From CAYUHJ01 sp964444365 (GTDB lineage: Bacteria; Planctomycetota; Planctomycetia; Gemmatales; Gemmataceae), in the NCBI GenBank assembly GCA_964444365.1, contig CAYUHJ010000006.1, positions 26,987 through 90,986 of the forward strand: 64,000 bases of DNA, read 5' to 3'. The notes below the pieces were generated by a model. The model was not told the origin of the DNA, made no database searches, and was given only the letters and a program-made list of their open reading frames with translations. Both the position numbers and the translations under genes were made by a program. The stretch's first letter is position 1. The number at the start of each line of letters is the position of its first letter. Shown here piece after piece: positions 7,913 through 15,918 of the stretch.

Positions 7913-7976
7913 CGAGAAAGCTGCTTCTGGTCCGTTCGGTCTATTGTCTGGCGAGAACACCACTCGGCGCGAAGAA

Positions 7977-8651
7977 ATGGCAGTAACCTCTACCCCTACC
8001 GAAGTTTTCGACCGCGACCCGTCCGAGTCGCCGGGGTCGGACACGGCCAGGTTGCGGCGGGAGCAGATCATCGAAGCCGCGATGGACGTGATCGCGACCC
8101 AGGGGTTGCACAAGCTCTCCCTTTCGCAGATCGAAGCCCGGACCGGGATGGCCCGCGGGCACCTGACCTATTACTTCCCGACGAAGGAAGCGATTCTTCT
8201 GGCGGTGTTCGACCGGATGCTCGACCGGATGATCGAGCAGGCCCTGCAGTCCGGCGGGCCGGTCCCCGGCACCGGCCGGGCGTGGGAGTGCGTGCAGTTC
8301 ATGTTCGGCCGGCACCTGCAGCCGATGGACCCGCACCGGCAGGCGTTCGGCAGCCTGCTGCACACGTTCCTCGCCCAGATTCACTACCGGGACGACTACC
8401 GGGCCAAGCTCGCGGAGCGGAACGCCGAGTGGCGGTCCCACATGGCCGCGGACTTCGCCGGCAGCGGGGCGACCGCCGCGCCGCCGGACGTCGTCGCCTC
8501 GATCGTCATGGCCCTGGTGCAAGGGCTGATCCAACAACTCGCGGTCGACCCGGCCGCGTTCGACCGCACGGTCATGCTCGAAACCCTCGTCCGGATGCTC
8601 GGCCCGTTGTTCGGCCGCGGTTCGGACGCACCCGAAGGGGAGTCCCGATGA
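7977..8651 (+). CDS. TetR/AcrR family transcriptional regulator
   Basis: A regulator of about 224 residues. The N-terminal HTH has the family pattern: RREQIIEAAMDVIATQGLHK, then SLSQIEARTGMARGHLTYYF and PTKEAILLAVFD. The remainder is helical and should form the ligand-binding and dimerisation domain. It is the first gene of an exporter operon and overlaps the HlyD gene (ATGA). A perfect palindrome in its own promoter suggests autorepression relieved by a substrate of the pump. ATG 7977 is preferred to a TTG 33 bases upstream. Confidence 0.9.
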   Translation: MAVTSTPTEVFDRDPSESPGSDTARLRREQIIEAAMDVIATQGLHKLSLSQIEARTGMARGHLTYYFPTKEAILLAVFDRMLDRMIEQALQSGGPVPGTGRAWECVQFMFGRHLQPMDPHRQAFGSLLHTFLAQIHYRDDYRAKLAERNAEWRSHMAADFAGSGATAAPPDVVASIVMALVQGLIQQLAVDPAAFDRTVMLETLVRMLGPLFGRGSDAPEGESR

Positions 8652-9880
8652 ACCCGACGACCCGCCCGGCCCCCGCGGTGAACGGCGAGATGCTCGACCG
8701 CGTCCAGCGGTTGCGGCTCGACACCCAGCTCGGCGGCGCGAAGGCCGGCGGCGGCGGGGGCGTCACGTGGCTGCCGTGGGTCCTGTGCCTCGTCCTCGCC
8801 CTGGCGTGGGGCGGCGTGGCGATCCGGACCTACCGCAACGCCCCGGCGAACGCGGATTCCGAACCCAGCCCCTCCGCTTCCGCCGCCAAGCCGACACCGA
8901 GCAACACCCCCGCCCCGCCCGAGCCCGCCGCCGGCGCGATCGAACTCGAAGTGAAAGGCTACCTCGTCCCCGCCCAGCAGATCGCGGTCAGCCCGATCGA
9001 GGTGCAGGGGCGGATCATCGAGCTGAACGTCGTCGAGGGCAAGCTCTTCCAGAAGGGCGAAGTGCTGGCGAAGATCGACGACTCGCTGTTCAAGGAGTCC
9101 GCCGCCGAGGCGGACGCGGCGCTGGCGTCCGCCCGGCAGCGGCTGGCCGCGGCCCAGCAGCGGTGGAACGCGCTGCTTCCCAAGTCCGTCCGGGCCGTCG
9201 AAATCACCCAGACGGAGGCGGAACTCGAAGAGGCGGAGGCAGCAAAGGTCCGGGCAACCGACGACCTGAAGCGGTTGCAGACGATCGGCGCGTCTGCCGC
9301 GGCGCGGGAGCTGATCCAGGCCACCGCCGAGGCCCGCACCGCGACCGCCCGGGTCGAACGGTTGAGGGCAACGCTTCAACTGCTGAAGGAAGGCCCGCGC
9401 GAGGAGCAGAAGGCCGCCGCGAAAGCGGACGTCGCCGCCGCCGAGGCCGACGTCACCGCCGCCGAGGCTCGGTCGCGGCAGGCGAACTGGCGGCTCGGCA
9501 ACTGCGTCATCCGCGCCCCCATCACCGGCACCGTGCTGACGAAGAAGGCCGAGCTCGGCAACCTCGTCAACCCGCTGGCGTTCGCCGGCTCGTCCGGGTC
9601 CGTGTGCGACATCGCCAACCTCGCGGACCTGGAGGCCGACCTGGAAATCCCCGAGCGGGACATCGCCAAGCTGAAGGTCGGCCAGCCCTGCCGCGTCCGG
9701 GCCGACGCCTACCCCGGCAAGACCTACAGCGGCCGCCTCGACCGCATCATGCCCATCGCCAACCGCGCGAAGAGCATCGTCAACGTGCGGGTGAAAGTGA
9801 CGTTGCCCGAAGGCGAAGTACCGGGAACCTTCTTGAAGCCCGAGATGGGCGCAGTGGTTTCATTCCTACCCATGAAGTGA
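8648..9880 (+). CDS. HlyD/MacA-like periplasmic adaptor protein
   Basis: A membrane-fusion protein of about 410 residues. One membrane anchor (VTWLPWVLCLVLALAWGGVAI, residues ~38-58) is followed by a Pro/Ser linker. A lipoyl-like half-motif (EVQGRIIELNVVEGKLFQKG) leads into a long Ala/Glu-rich coiled-coil hairpin (~155-285), the second lipoyl half (RAPITGTVLTKKAELG) and a beta-barrel part. It would bridge the inner-membrane ABC complex and an outer-membrane channel. The start overlaps the tetR stop. The next gene is the ATPase, giving a DevBCA/MacAB-like export cassette. Confidence 0.9.
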   Translation: MNPTTRPAPAVNGEMLDRVQRLRLDTQLGGAKAGGGGGVTWLPWVLCLVLALAWGGVAIRTYRNAPANADSEPSPSASAAKPTPSNTPAPPEPAAGAIELEVKGYLVPAQQIAVSPIEVQGRIIELNVVEGKLFQKGEVLAKIDDSLFKESAAEADAALASARQRLAAAQQRWNALLPKSVRAVEITQTEAELEEAEAAKVRATDDLKRLQTIGASAAARELIQATAEARTATARVERLRATLQLLKEGPREEQKAAAKADVAAAEADVTAAEARSRQANWRLGNCVIRAPITGTVLTKKAELGNLVNPLAFAGSSGSVCDIANLADLEADLEIPERDIAKLKVGQPCRVRADAYPGKTYSGRLDRIMPIANRAKSIVNVRVKVTLPEGEVPGTFLKPEMGAVVSFLPMK

Positions 9881-9934
9881 CCCCGTGTAGCCGCGACGCG
9901 CAGCGGAGCGTGTCCCCCACCCCCGAGAACCCTC

Positions 9935-10639
9935 ATGGCCATCGTCGAAGTCCGCAACCTGTACAAGTCGTTCACCCGCGGGGCGGAGCGGATCGACGTC
10001 CTCATGGACCTCAACCTCGACGTGCGGGCCGGCGAGTTCGTCGCGCTCATGGGGCCGTCCGGGTCCGGGAAGACGACGCTGCTCAACCTCATCGCCGGGC
10101 TCGACTCGCCGACCGAGGGGACGATCACCATCGGCAACATGGAGATTTCGTCCCTCTCCGAGAGCGAACTCGCCCGGTGGCGGACGCGGAACGTCGGGTT
10201 CGTGTTCCAGTTCTACAACCTGCTCCCGGTGCTCACGGCCTACGAGAACGTCGAACTCCCGCTGTTGCTGTTGCCCCTGTCGCGCGACCAGCGGCGGCAG
10301 CAGGTCGAGAACGCCCTCGGGCTCGTCGGCCTGTCCGACCGGATGACCCACCGGCCGGGGCAACTGTCCGGGGGCCAGTGCCAGCGGGTCGGGATCGCCC
10401 GGGCGATCGTCACGGACCCGACCATCATCGTCGCCGACGAGCCGACCGGGGCGCTGGACGCGAAGTCCGCGAAGGACGCCCTCGACCTGCTGAACCTGCT
10501 CCGGGGCGAACTCGGGAAGACGATCATCATGGTGACCCACGACCCGCACGCCGCCGAGCGGGCCCAGCGGATCGTGATGCTGGAGAAGGGCCGCCTCGTC
10601 GGGGACCGGGCGGACGAACTCGCCGCGGCCGCCCGCTGA
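9935..10639 (+). CDS. ABC transporter ATP-binding protein (MacB/LolD type)
   Basis: A 234-residue ATPase with Walker A GPSGSGKTT, Q-loop region FVFQFYNLLPVLTAYENV, signature LSGGQCQRVGIARA, Walker B IIVADEPTGALD and switch His in VTHD. The closest recognisable group is the MacB/LolD/FtsE family that drives FtsX-like permeases, which fits the two permease genes that follow. It should power substrate or lipoprotein export through the adaptor and the TolC-like protein rather than import. The gap to the adaptor gene is 54 bases. Confidence 0.93.
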   Translation: MAIVEVRNLYKSFTRGAERIDVLMDLNLDVRAGEFVALMGPSGSGKTTLLNLIAGLDSPTEGTITIGNMEISSLSESELARWRTRNVGFVFQFYNLLPVLTAYENVELPLLLLPLSRDQRRQQVENALGLVGLSDRMTHRPGQLSGGQCQRVGIARAIVTDPTIIVADEPTGALDAKSAKDALDLLNLLRGELGKTIIMVTHDPHAAERAQRIVMLEKGRLVGDRADELAAAAR

Positions 10640-10704
10640 CGATTGTTTCCATCCCCCCTGGGAGGGGGTAAGAGGCCACCCGCTTACTCCTTCGGAGCCC
10701 CGCG

Positions 10705-12201
10705 ATGTCCGGATTCGAGCAGTACGGGGTGTCGGCCGCGCCCGATCCGTCCCTGATCCAGCTGGCGGTCTACGGCACCCTGTTCATGGTGGGGTTGCTG
10801 CTGCTACTGACGGTGCTGGCCGTCCTGACCCTGCCGATCTTCTTCCTCGCCCTGTTCCTGATGGAGTGCGGGCTGCGGCTCGTGCAGGAGTCCCCGGACC
10901 CGGTCGGGAAGTACGCCAAGATCTTCGGGCTGGTGTTCCGCAGCCTCCGGCGGAACCTGCTGCGGACGTCGCTGACCTACTCCGCGCTGTTCATCCTGAC
11001 CGGGATGCTGACGCTCATCTACAGCATCGTGGCGTTCCTGGGGAACTTCACCAAGGAGAAGGAGGGCACCCAGATGGTGGTCCTCTCGGAGAAGTTCAGC
11101 ATCCCGAGCATGATGCCGCCGGGGTACGCGGGCCAGCTCAAGGGGGTGATCGAGACGAAACTCCCGGCGGAGTACCGGCCGGCCGACGTGGACAAGAACA
11201 TGATGACGTGGTCGTTCGTCGGCGGCACCCTGGACCCCGCCAAGCAGACGCCCGAGAACAGCATGTTCCTGTTCGCCCTGAACCCGGACGCGATCCTCAA
11301 CGGCATGATGTCCGAGCAGGGGGTCGGCGTCGAAGACCTGGGGCCGGAGGGGTACGCCGAGGTCGTCCGCGCCATCGACCTCGTCAAGCAGGACAAGCGG
11401 AACGTCGTCATCGGGGAGGACCGGCTCAAGATCCTCGGCAAGAAGGTCGGGGAGGACGTCAAGATGGCCGGGCTGAACTACAAGGACATCGAGTTCGAGT
11501 TCCGGATCGTCGGCGCGTTCCCGTCCGGCAGCCGGATGGGGATGAACGCCGCCATGCGGTTCGACTACCTCCAGGCCAAGCTCGACGAGTACCGCGCGAA
11601 GACCGGCAAGGACCACCCGGTCGCCGACCGGTGCGTGAACCTCGTGTGGGTCCGGATGCCCAGCAAGGAGGCGTTCGAGCGGCTGGCGGCGATCGTCAAC
11701 GAGCCGGGCACGTTCAGTTCCCCGGCCGTCAAACTGGAGACGTTCTCCGCCGCCGTCGGGTCGTTCCTGGAGCCGTTCAAGGACATCTTCTGGGGCATGA
11801 AGTACATCATCATGCCGGCGATCATGGCCATCATGTGCCTCGTCATCGGCATCACGATCACGATCGGCGTCCGCGAGCGGTGGACCGAGATGGCCGTCCT
11901 CAAGGTGCTCGGGTTCCAGCCCTGGCAGGTGATGGGGATGATCGTCTCGGAGGCGGTGCTCATCGGGGTCTACGGCGGGCTGCTCAGCACCTGGAGTGTG
12001 TACTTCCTGCCGCGGGGGATCGCGTGGCTGACCCGCACGATCGGCGTCAAGTTCGCGTTCTTCGACAACTTCAAGTGCCCGGACGAGATCCTGATCTACG
12101 GCCCCCTGCTGGGGGTCGCGGTGGGGGTGCTGGGGTCGTTCCTGCCGTCGTGGAACGCCCGCAAGGTGAAGGTGTCCGAGGTGTTCTCCCAGGTGGCGTA
12201 A
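10705..12201 (+). CDS. ABC transporter permease, FtsX/MacB-like (first of two)
   Basis: A 498-residue permease. After an N-terminal hydrophobic segment (residues ~20-55) and a second near ~95-115, there is a large extracytoplasmic domain of about 230 residues. Three C-terminal helices follow (~370-400, ~415-440, ~465-485), the layout of MacB/FtsX permeases. IGVRERWTEMAVLKVLGFQP is the conserved cytoplasmic loop touching the ATPase. It pairs with the next gene, so the exporter is probably a heterodimer. The GTG/ATG context and a 65-base gap suggest the same operon as the ATPase. Confidence 0.88.
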   Translation: MSGFEQYGVSAAPDPSLIQLAVYGTLFMVGLLLLLTVLAVLTLPIFFLALFLMECGLRLVQESPDPVGKYAKIFGLVFRSLRRNLLRTSLTYSALFILTGMLTLIYSIVAFLGNFTKEKEGTQMVVLSEKFSIPSMMPPGYAGQLKGVIETKLPAEYRPADVDKNMMTWSFVGGTLDPAKQTPENSMFLFALNPDAILNGMMSEQGVGVEDLGPEGYAEVVRAIDLVKQDKRNVVIGEDRLKILGKKVGEDVKMAGLNYKDIEFEFRIVGAFPSGSRMGMNAAMRFDYLQAKLDEYRAKTGKDHPVADRCVNLVWVRMPSKEAFERLAAIVNEPGTFSSPAVKLETFSAAVGSFLEPFKDIFWGMKYIIMPAIMAIMCLVIGITITIGVRERWTEMAVLKVLGFQPWQVMGMIVSEAVLIGVYGGLLSTWSVYFLPRGIAWLTRTIGVKFAFFDNFKCPDEILIYGPLLGVAVGVLGSFLPSWNARKVKVSEVFSQVA

Positions 12202-12219
12202 CCGCACGGGTCGTGTCGC

Positions 12220-14004
12220 ATGAACGGTCTGGTCCGCGTCGGGCAGAAGGTGGCGTCGGTCCTCGGCACGCTGGCGGTGCTCGGGCTGTCCGTCCTGCCG
12301 CTGTCCGCGCTGCTGCTCGCGATGCCGGCGGTCCTGCCGCAGGAGTCCGTCCTGACGGACACCGTGTCCGGGCAGGGCACGCGGTTCCGGCGGACGCTGC
12401 GCCGGCTGTTCTCGGTGTTCGCCGGGCTCGTCGTGCTGCTGACGCTCCTGGCCGTGTCCGTCGAGGTCGTGACGCTGCTCCCGCTCCCGGAGAAGGGCTC
12501 GTTCGGTGTCGTCGCCCGGACGCTGATGCCGGCCCCCTACGACTTCCTGGGCCGCACGACCGCGGACAAGGAGGCGGCCGTCGCGAAGATGTCCCCGGAA
12601 CTGCGGGAGTACGTCAAGACGCCGCTCCACGAGCGGATGCCGCCCGCGATGGTGGAGCACTGGCCGTTCGTCGTCCTCGTCATGTACCTCGCGGACCTGG
12701 GCATCCTGCTGACCATCGGCAAGGTGCCGCTCGCGTACAACCTGCGGAACGTCCGGGTCCGGTGGAAGACGAACCTGATGACCGCGGTGGCGTTCGTGTT
12801 CGTGATCGGGCTGCTCGCGTTCCTGCTCGCGTTCGTGAACGGGATGAACAACCTGACCCAGAACACCGGCATCCCCGGCAACGTGTTCGTGCTGTCCGAC
12901 GGGGCGACCGACGAACTGTTCTCCAACCTCGGGTACGGCGACCTGGACAACGTCGAGCGGGTCGCGACGGACCTCGACCCGAAGGACCGCAAGCTGAAGG
13001 CCCCGGTCAAGGTGAAGCGGGTCGACCGCACCGGCAAGCCGGTCTACCTCGCGAGCCGGGAGACGTACTACGTCGTGAACCAGCCGGTGCCGAACAGCTC
13101 CCCGCCGCGGCGGCGGTTCGTCCAGCTGCGGACCATCGAAGACCCGCTGACGGCGGCGGCGGTCCACAACATCGAACTGTTCCCCGGCGGCAAGTGGTTC
13201 GGCGGGTCCGGGGTGGACGACGCCAGCCGGATCCAGTGCGTCCTGGGGGAAGGGGCCGCCGCCACCCTGGGGCCGGACGCCGGGAAGAAGGCGCTCGAAC
13301 CCGGGGACACGTTCCGCCTGGGGGACATGGACTGGGTCGTGACCGGGGTGATGAAGGCCGAGGGGACGACGTTCGGGTCGGAGATCTGGGCGCTGCGGTT
13401 CAGCCGCATCTACGAGCCGCTCGGCAAGCAGAAGTACACGACCCTGGTGATGCGGACCGAGCAGGAGACGCTCGCCGCCAGCCAGGCCCTCGCGTACCAC
13501 CTGAGCACCCGGTACACGCAGCAGAAGCTGAAGGCGTTCGCCGAGCCGGACTACTACGCGGAACTGACGAAGACGAACAACACGTTCCTGATCGCGGTGG
13601 CCCTGGTCGCGGTCGTGATGGCGATCGGCGGGGTGTTCGGGATGATGACGACGATGTTCGCCAGCATCGCGCAGCGGATCCGGGACATCGGCGTCCTGCG
13701 GCTGCTCGGGTTCAAGCGGTGGCAGGTGACGGTGTCGTTCCTGCTCGAGTCGCTGGCGGTGGCGGCGGCCGGCGGGGCGGTCGGCTGCTTCCTGGCGTGG
13801 TTCTTCGCGGACGGCCGGTCGTCCGTCAGCACCCTGTCCGGAGGCGGCGGCGGGCCGGGCGGCAAGAGCGTCGCCCTGACGATCAACGTCGACGCCGGGG
13901 TGATCGCGCTGGGCATGCTGTTCGCCCTGGCGATGGGCCGGCTCGGCGGGCTCGTCCCGGCGCTGTCCGCGATGCGGATGAAGATCCTCGACTCGCTGCG
14001 GTGA
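12220..14004 (+). CDS. ABC transporter permease, FtsX/MacB-like (second of two)
   Basis: A 594-residue permease, distantly similar to the preceding one. It has additional N-terminal hydrophobic segments (~5-30, ~65-90), then another near ~190-215. A large periplasmic domain and three C-terminal helices surround the conserved loop RIRDIGVLRLLGFKRWQVTV. A Gly-rich stretch (GGGGGPGG) lies in the last periplasmic loop. It begins 18 bases after the first permease and closes the operon. A long hairpin repeat follows its stop codon and separates it from the convergent mqnE gene. Confidence 0.88.
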   Translation: MNGLVRVGQKVASVLGTLAVLGLSVLPLSALLLAMPAVLPQESVLTDTVSGQGTRFRRTLRRLFSVFAGLVVLLTLLAVSVEVVTLLPLPEKGSFGVVARTLMPAPYDFLGRTTADKEAAVAKMSPELREYVKTPLHERMPPAMVEHWPFVVLVMYLADLGILLTIGKVPLAYNLRNVRVRWKTNLMTAVAFVFVIGLLAFLLAFVNGMNNLTQNTGIPGNVFVLSDGATDELFSNLGYGDLDNVERVATDLDPKDRKLKAPVKVKRVDRTGKPVYLASRETYYVVNQPVPNSSPPRRRFVQLRTIEDPLTAAAVHNIELFPGGKWFGGSGVDDASRIQCVLGEGAAATLGPDAGKKALEPGDTFRLGDMDWVVTGVMKAEGTTFGSEIWALRFSRIYEPLGKQKYTTLVMRTEQETLAASQALAYHLSTRYTQQKLKAFAEPDYYAELTKTNNTFLIAVALVAVVMAIGGVFGMMTTMFASIAQRIRDIGVLRLLGFKRWQVTVSFLLESLAVAAAGGAVGCFLAWFFADGRSSVSTLSGGGGGPGGKSVALTINVDAGVIALGMLFALAMGRLGGLVPALSAMRMKILDSLR

Positions 14005-14031
14005 TACAAGCCCGAAGGGCAAGCCAGCTCA

Positions 14032-14103
14032 GTAGGTCGGGCCGAGTCTTCGAGGCCCGACATGAAGCGCACCGTCGGGCCTCGAAGACTCGGCCCGACC
14101 TAC
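14032..14103. repeat. Perfect 30-bp-arm hairpin between convergent genes (family C, copy 1)
   Basis: The arms 14032-14061 and 14074-14103 are exact reverse complements, with a 12-base loop. Related hairpins lie at 51341-51416 and from 63950 to the window end. Where this copy has GGGCCGAG in the left arm and CTCGGCCC in the right, the others have GGGTCGAG, matched by CTCGACCC in the complete copy. It could act as a bidirectional terminator between two converging genes. Confidence 0.9.
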
Positions 14104-14116
14104 AAGAATTGAGAAA

Positions 14117-15250
14117 TTACACCGTCGCTAGCTGGCGGCCGGTCTTCCACTGCCTCGCCAGCGGCTTCTCGCGGACGACCTCGCGGTACAGCGTGTCCCG
14201 CTCGACGGGCGTCCGGCCAGCCTCCTCGATCACGCCGCGGATCGTCGCCACGCTCAGCTCTTGCGGCGAGTCCGACCCGGCGGCGTGGTAGATCGTCTCG
14301 TGGACGACGGTCCCGTCGAGGTCGTCCGACCCGTAGCTCTGGGCCACCTGCGCGATCTTCACGCCGAGCATCTGCCAGTACGCCTTCACGTGCGGGAAGT
14401 TGTCGAGGAACAGCCGGGCGACGGCCATCACCTTGAGGTCCGTCAACCCGCTCGGCTTGGGGATGTTCGACCCGAGCGGGTTGTTGTCCGGGTGGAACGC
14501 GAGCGGGATGAACGTCTGGAACCCGCCGGTCACGTCTTGCAGTTCCCGCAGCCGGTTCATGTGGTCGATGCGGTGCTCGGCCTGCTCGATGTGGCCGTAG
14601 AGCATGGTCGCGTTGGACCGCAGCCCGAGTTCGTGGGCCTCCCGGTGGACGCGGAGCCACTGGTCGGCGTCGGCCTTGTAGTCGCACAGGTGCTGGCGGA
14701 CGTCCGGGTGAAAGATCTCCGCCCCGCCGCCGGGGAGCGACCCGAGGCCGACGGTCATCATGTCCGCGATCAGTTCCTTCGTCGGCTTCTTCGTCAGCCG
14801 CTCGAACCAGTCCCACTCGACCGCGGTCCACGCCTTCAGGTGCAGGTCCGGGTACGCCTCGTGGACGATCCGCAGGACGTTCTTGTACCACTCGTAGGGC
14901 AGCTGGTGGTGCAGCCCGCCGACGATGTGCATCTCCGTCGCGCCGCGGTCGTGGGCCTCCTTCGCCCGGCCGAGGATCTGCTCGTCCGACATGACATAGG
15001 CCTTCGGGCCTTTCAGATCCGAGCGGAACGAGCAGAACCGGCACCGGTAGACGCACACGTTCGTCGGGTTGAGGTGGACGTTCACGTTGTAGTACGTGAC
15101 GTTCCCGTTCTTCTTCTCGCGGACGTGGTTCGCGAGTTCGCCGAGGGTGTGCAGGTCGGCGGTCGTGTCGAGGAAGACGCCGTCGTCGACGGTGAGGCGC
15201 TCCCCGGCGTAAACTTTGTCGCGAATGTCGGCAATTCGGGCGGCGGTCAT
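14117..15250 (-). CDS. mqnE: Aminofutalosine synthase (radical SAM)
   Basis: A 377-residue radical SAM enzyme of the futalosine route to menaquinone. MqnE joins the enolpyruvyl-benzoate made by MqnA to SAM, giving aminofutalosine. Seen here: LNPTNVCVYRCRFCSFRSD, with the CxxxCxxC iron-sulfur cluster motif, IVGGLHHQLPYEWY, LKAWTAVEWDWF and GLRSNATMLYGHIE. Length and motifs match MqnE better than the related MqnC or CofH. No other menaquinone gene is nearby. The presence of mqnE implies menaquinone is made through futalosine rather than the classical Men pathway. Confidence 0.92.
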   Translation of the reverse strand: MTAARIADIRDKVYAGERLTVDDGVFLDTTADLHTLGELANHVREKKNGNVTYYNVNVHLNPTNVCVYRCRFCSFRSDLKGPKAYVMSDEQILGRAKEAHDRGATEMHIVGGLHHQLPYEWYKNVLRIVHEAYPDLHLKAWTAVEWDWFERLTKKPTKELIADMMTVGLGSLPGGGAEIFHPDVRQHLCDYKADADQWLRVHREAHELGLRSNATMLYGHIEQAEHRIDHMNRLRELQDVTGGFQTFIPLAFHPDNNPLGSNIPKPSGLTDLKVMAVARLFLDNFPHVKAYWQMLGVKIAQVAQSYGSDDLDGTVVHETIYHAAGSDSPQELSVATIRGVIEEAGRTPVERDTLYREVVREKPLARQWKTGRQLATV

Positions 15251-15312
15251 GGCGGCGGTCCGAGGGCAAGGGATTCCGAGGGGTTAACCGCATCCGGACG
15301 GGTGGGACAACT

Positions 15313-15585
15313 TTACTCCGGGTCCGCCGCGATCTCGCTCTGACGGTTCCGTGCGACATCCGCGGCCCCCGGTCGATTCATCCAGGCAAACACCGCGTCG
15401 AACACGTCTTCGATCTCCGGGACCGCCGCGAACGAGCGAACCTTGAGGCGGGTTCCGCACTGCGGGCACCGCGCGTACACCTCGAACGGCGACACGGCGA
15501 ACCGCGCCCCGCAGTGCTCGACCTCCCGCGACAGGGGGAACGCGGCGATTGCGTCCAGAAGTTCCGGCGAAGTGTTCGGGCTCAA
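15313..15585 (-). CDS. Small zinc-ribbon-like hypothetical protein
   Basis: A 90-residue protein with one CxxC (YARCPQCGTRLKVRSF) and another Cys upstream (EHCGARF), suggesting a small zinc-binding or rubredoxin-like knuckle. No family is recognised. The only in-frame start is TTG at 15585, preceded by a stop a few codons upstream. Skipping one base in the A-run at about 15591-15595 would connect it to an ATG at 15599 and a GTG overlapping the previous stop. It may therefore be frameshifted at its 5' end or use the TTG. Confidence 0.55.
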   Translation of the reverse strand: MSPNTSPELLDAIAAFPLSREVEHCGARFAVSPFEVYARCPQCGTRLKVRSFAAVPEIEDVFDAVFAWMNRPGAADVARNRQSEIAADPE

Positions 15586-15603
15586 GCTTTTTCAACATCG
15601 GGG

Positions 15604-15887
15604 TCACGGCTCGAGCTCCTTGATGGCGGCTTTGAACTTGGGTCGGGTCATCCCCTCGCCCGGCGTGATCTCCCGGTGCGAAGCCTGCAACCGCTCGGGC
15701 AGACGACACTACCCGGTCGGAAGGCGTCGAGAATTTCTTCTTCCGTCAGAGGGGGTTCGACACCGGCAGGGTCGAACACCGACAGCCCAGTCTCGCCCTT
15801 CCGGAGTTGGAAGAGGGCATGCCCCGGAGTTCCCACACGGGCAACAACAGCGAGTAAAGGGTTCAAATTCCCGTCCCACTCTGGCAA
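15604..15887 (-). pseudogene. Small hypothetical gene, apparently frameshifted near 15702
   Basis: Reading down from about 15887 gives a protein-like sequence containing RVGTPGHALFQLRKGETGLS and EEEILDAFRPGSVV. It then derails. Adding one base at about 15702-15703 continues it as LPERLQASHREITPGEG and then FKAAIKELEP, ending at a stop at 15604. That stop overlaps a GTG four-base junction with the next small gene. There is no ATG or GTG at the 5' end. A single-base deletion in a decaying gene, or a sequencing error, explains the pattern. The function is unknown. Confidence 0.5.
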
Positions 15888-15918
15888 CCGAATTGTACCT
15901 CGTTCCGAGCCACCCCGA

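Noticed and set aside
10804..14022. A 1072-residue minus-strand reading frame across the two permease genes
   Set aside because: It is the antisense of clear permease genes, has a His/Arg/Pro/Asp-rich composition typical of GC-rich shadows and shows no domain.
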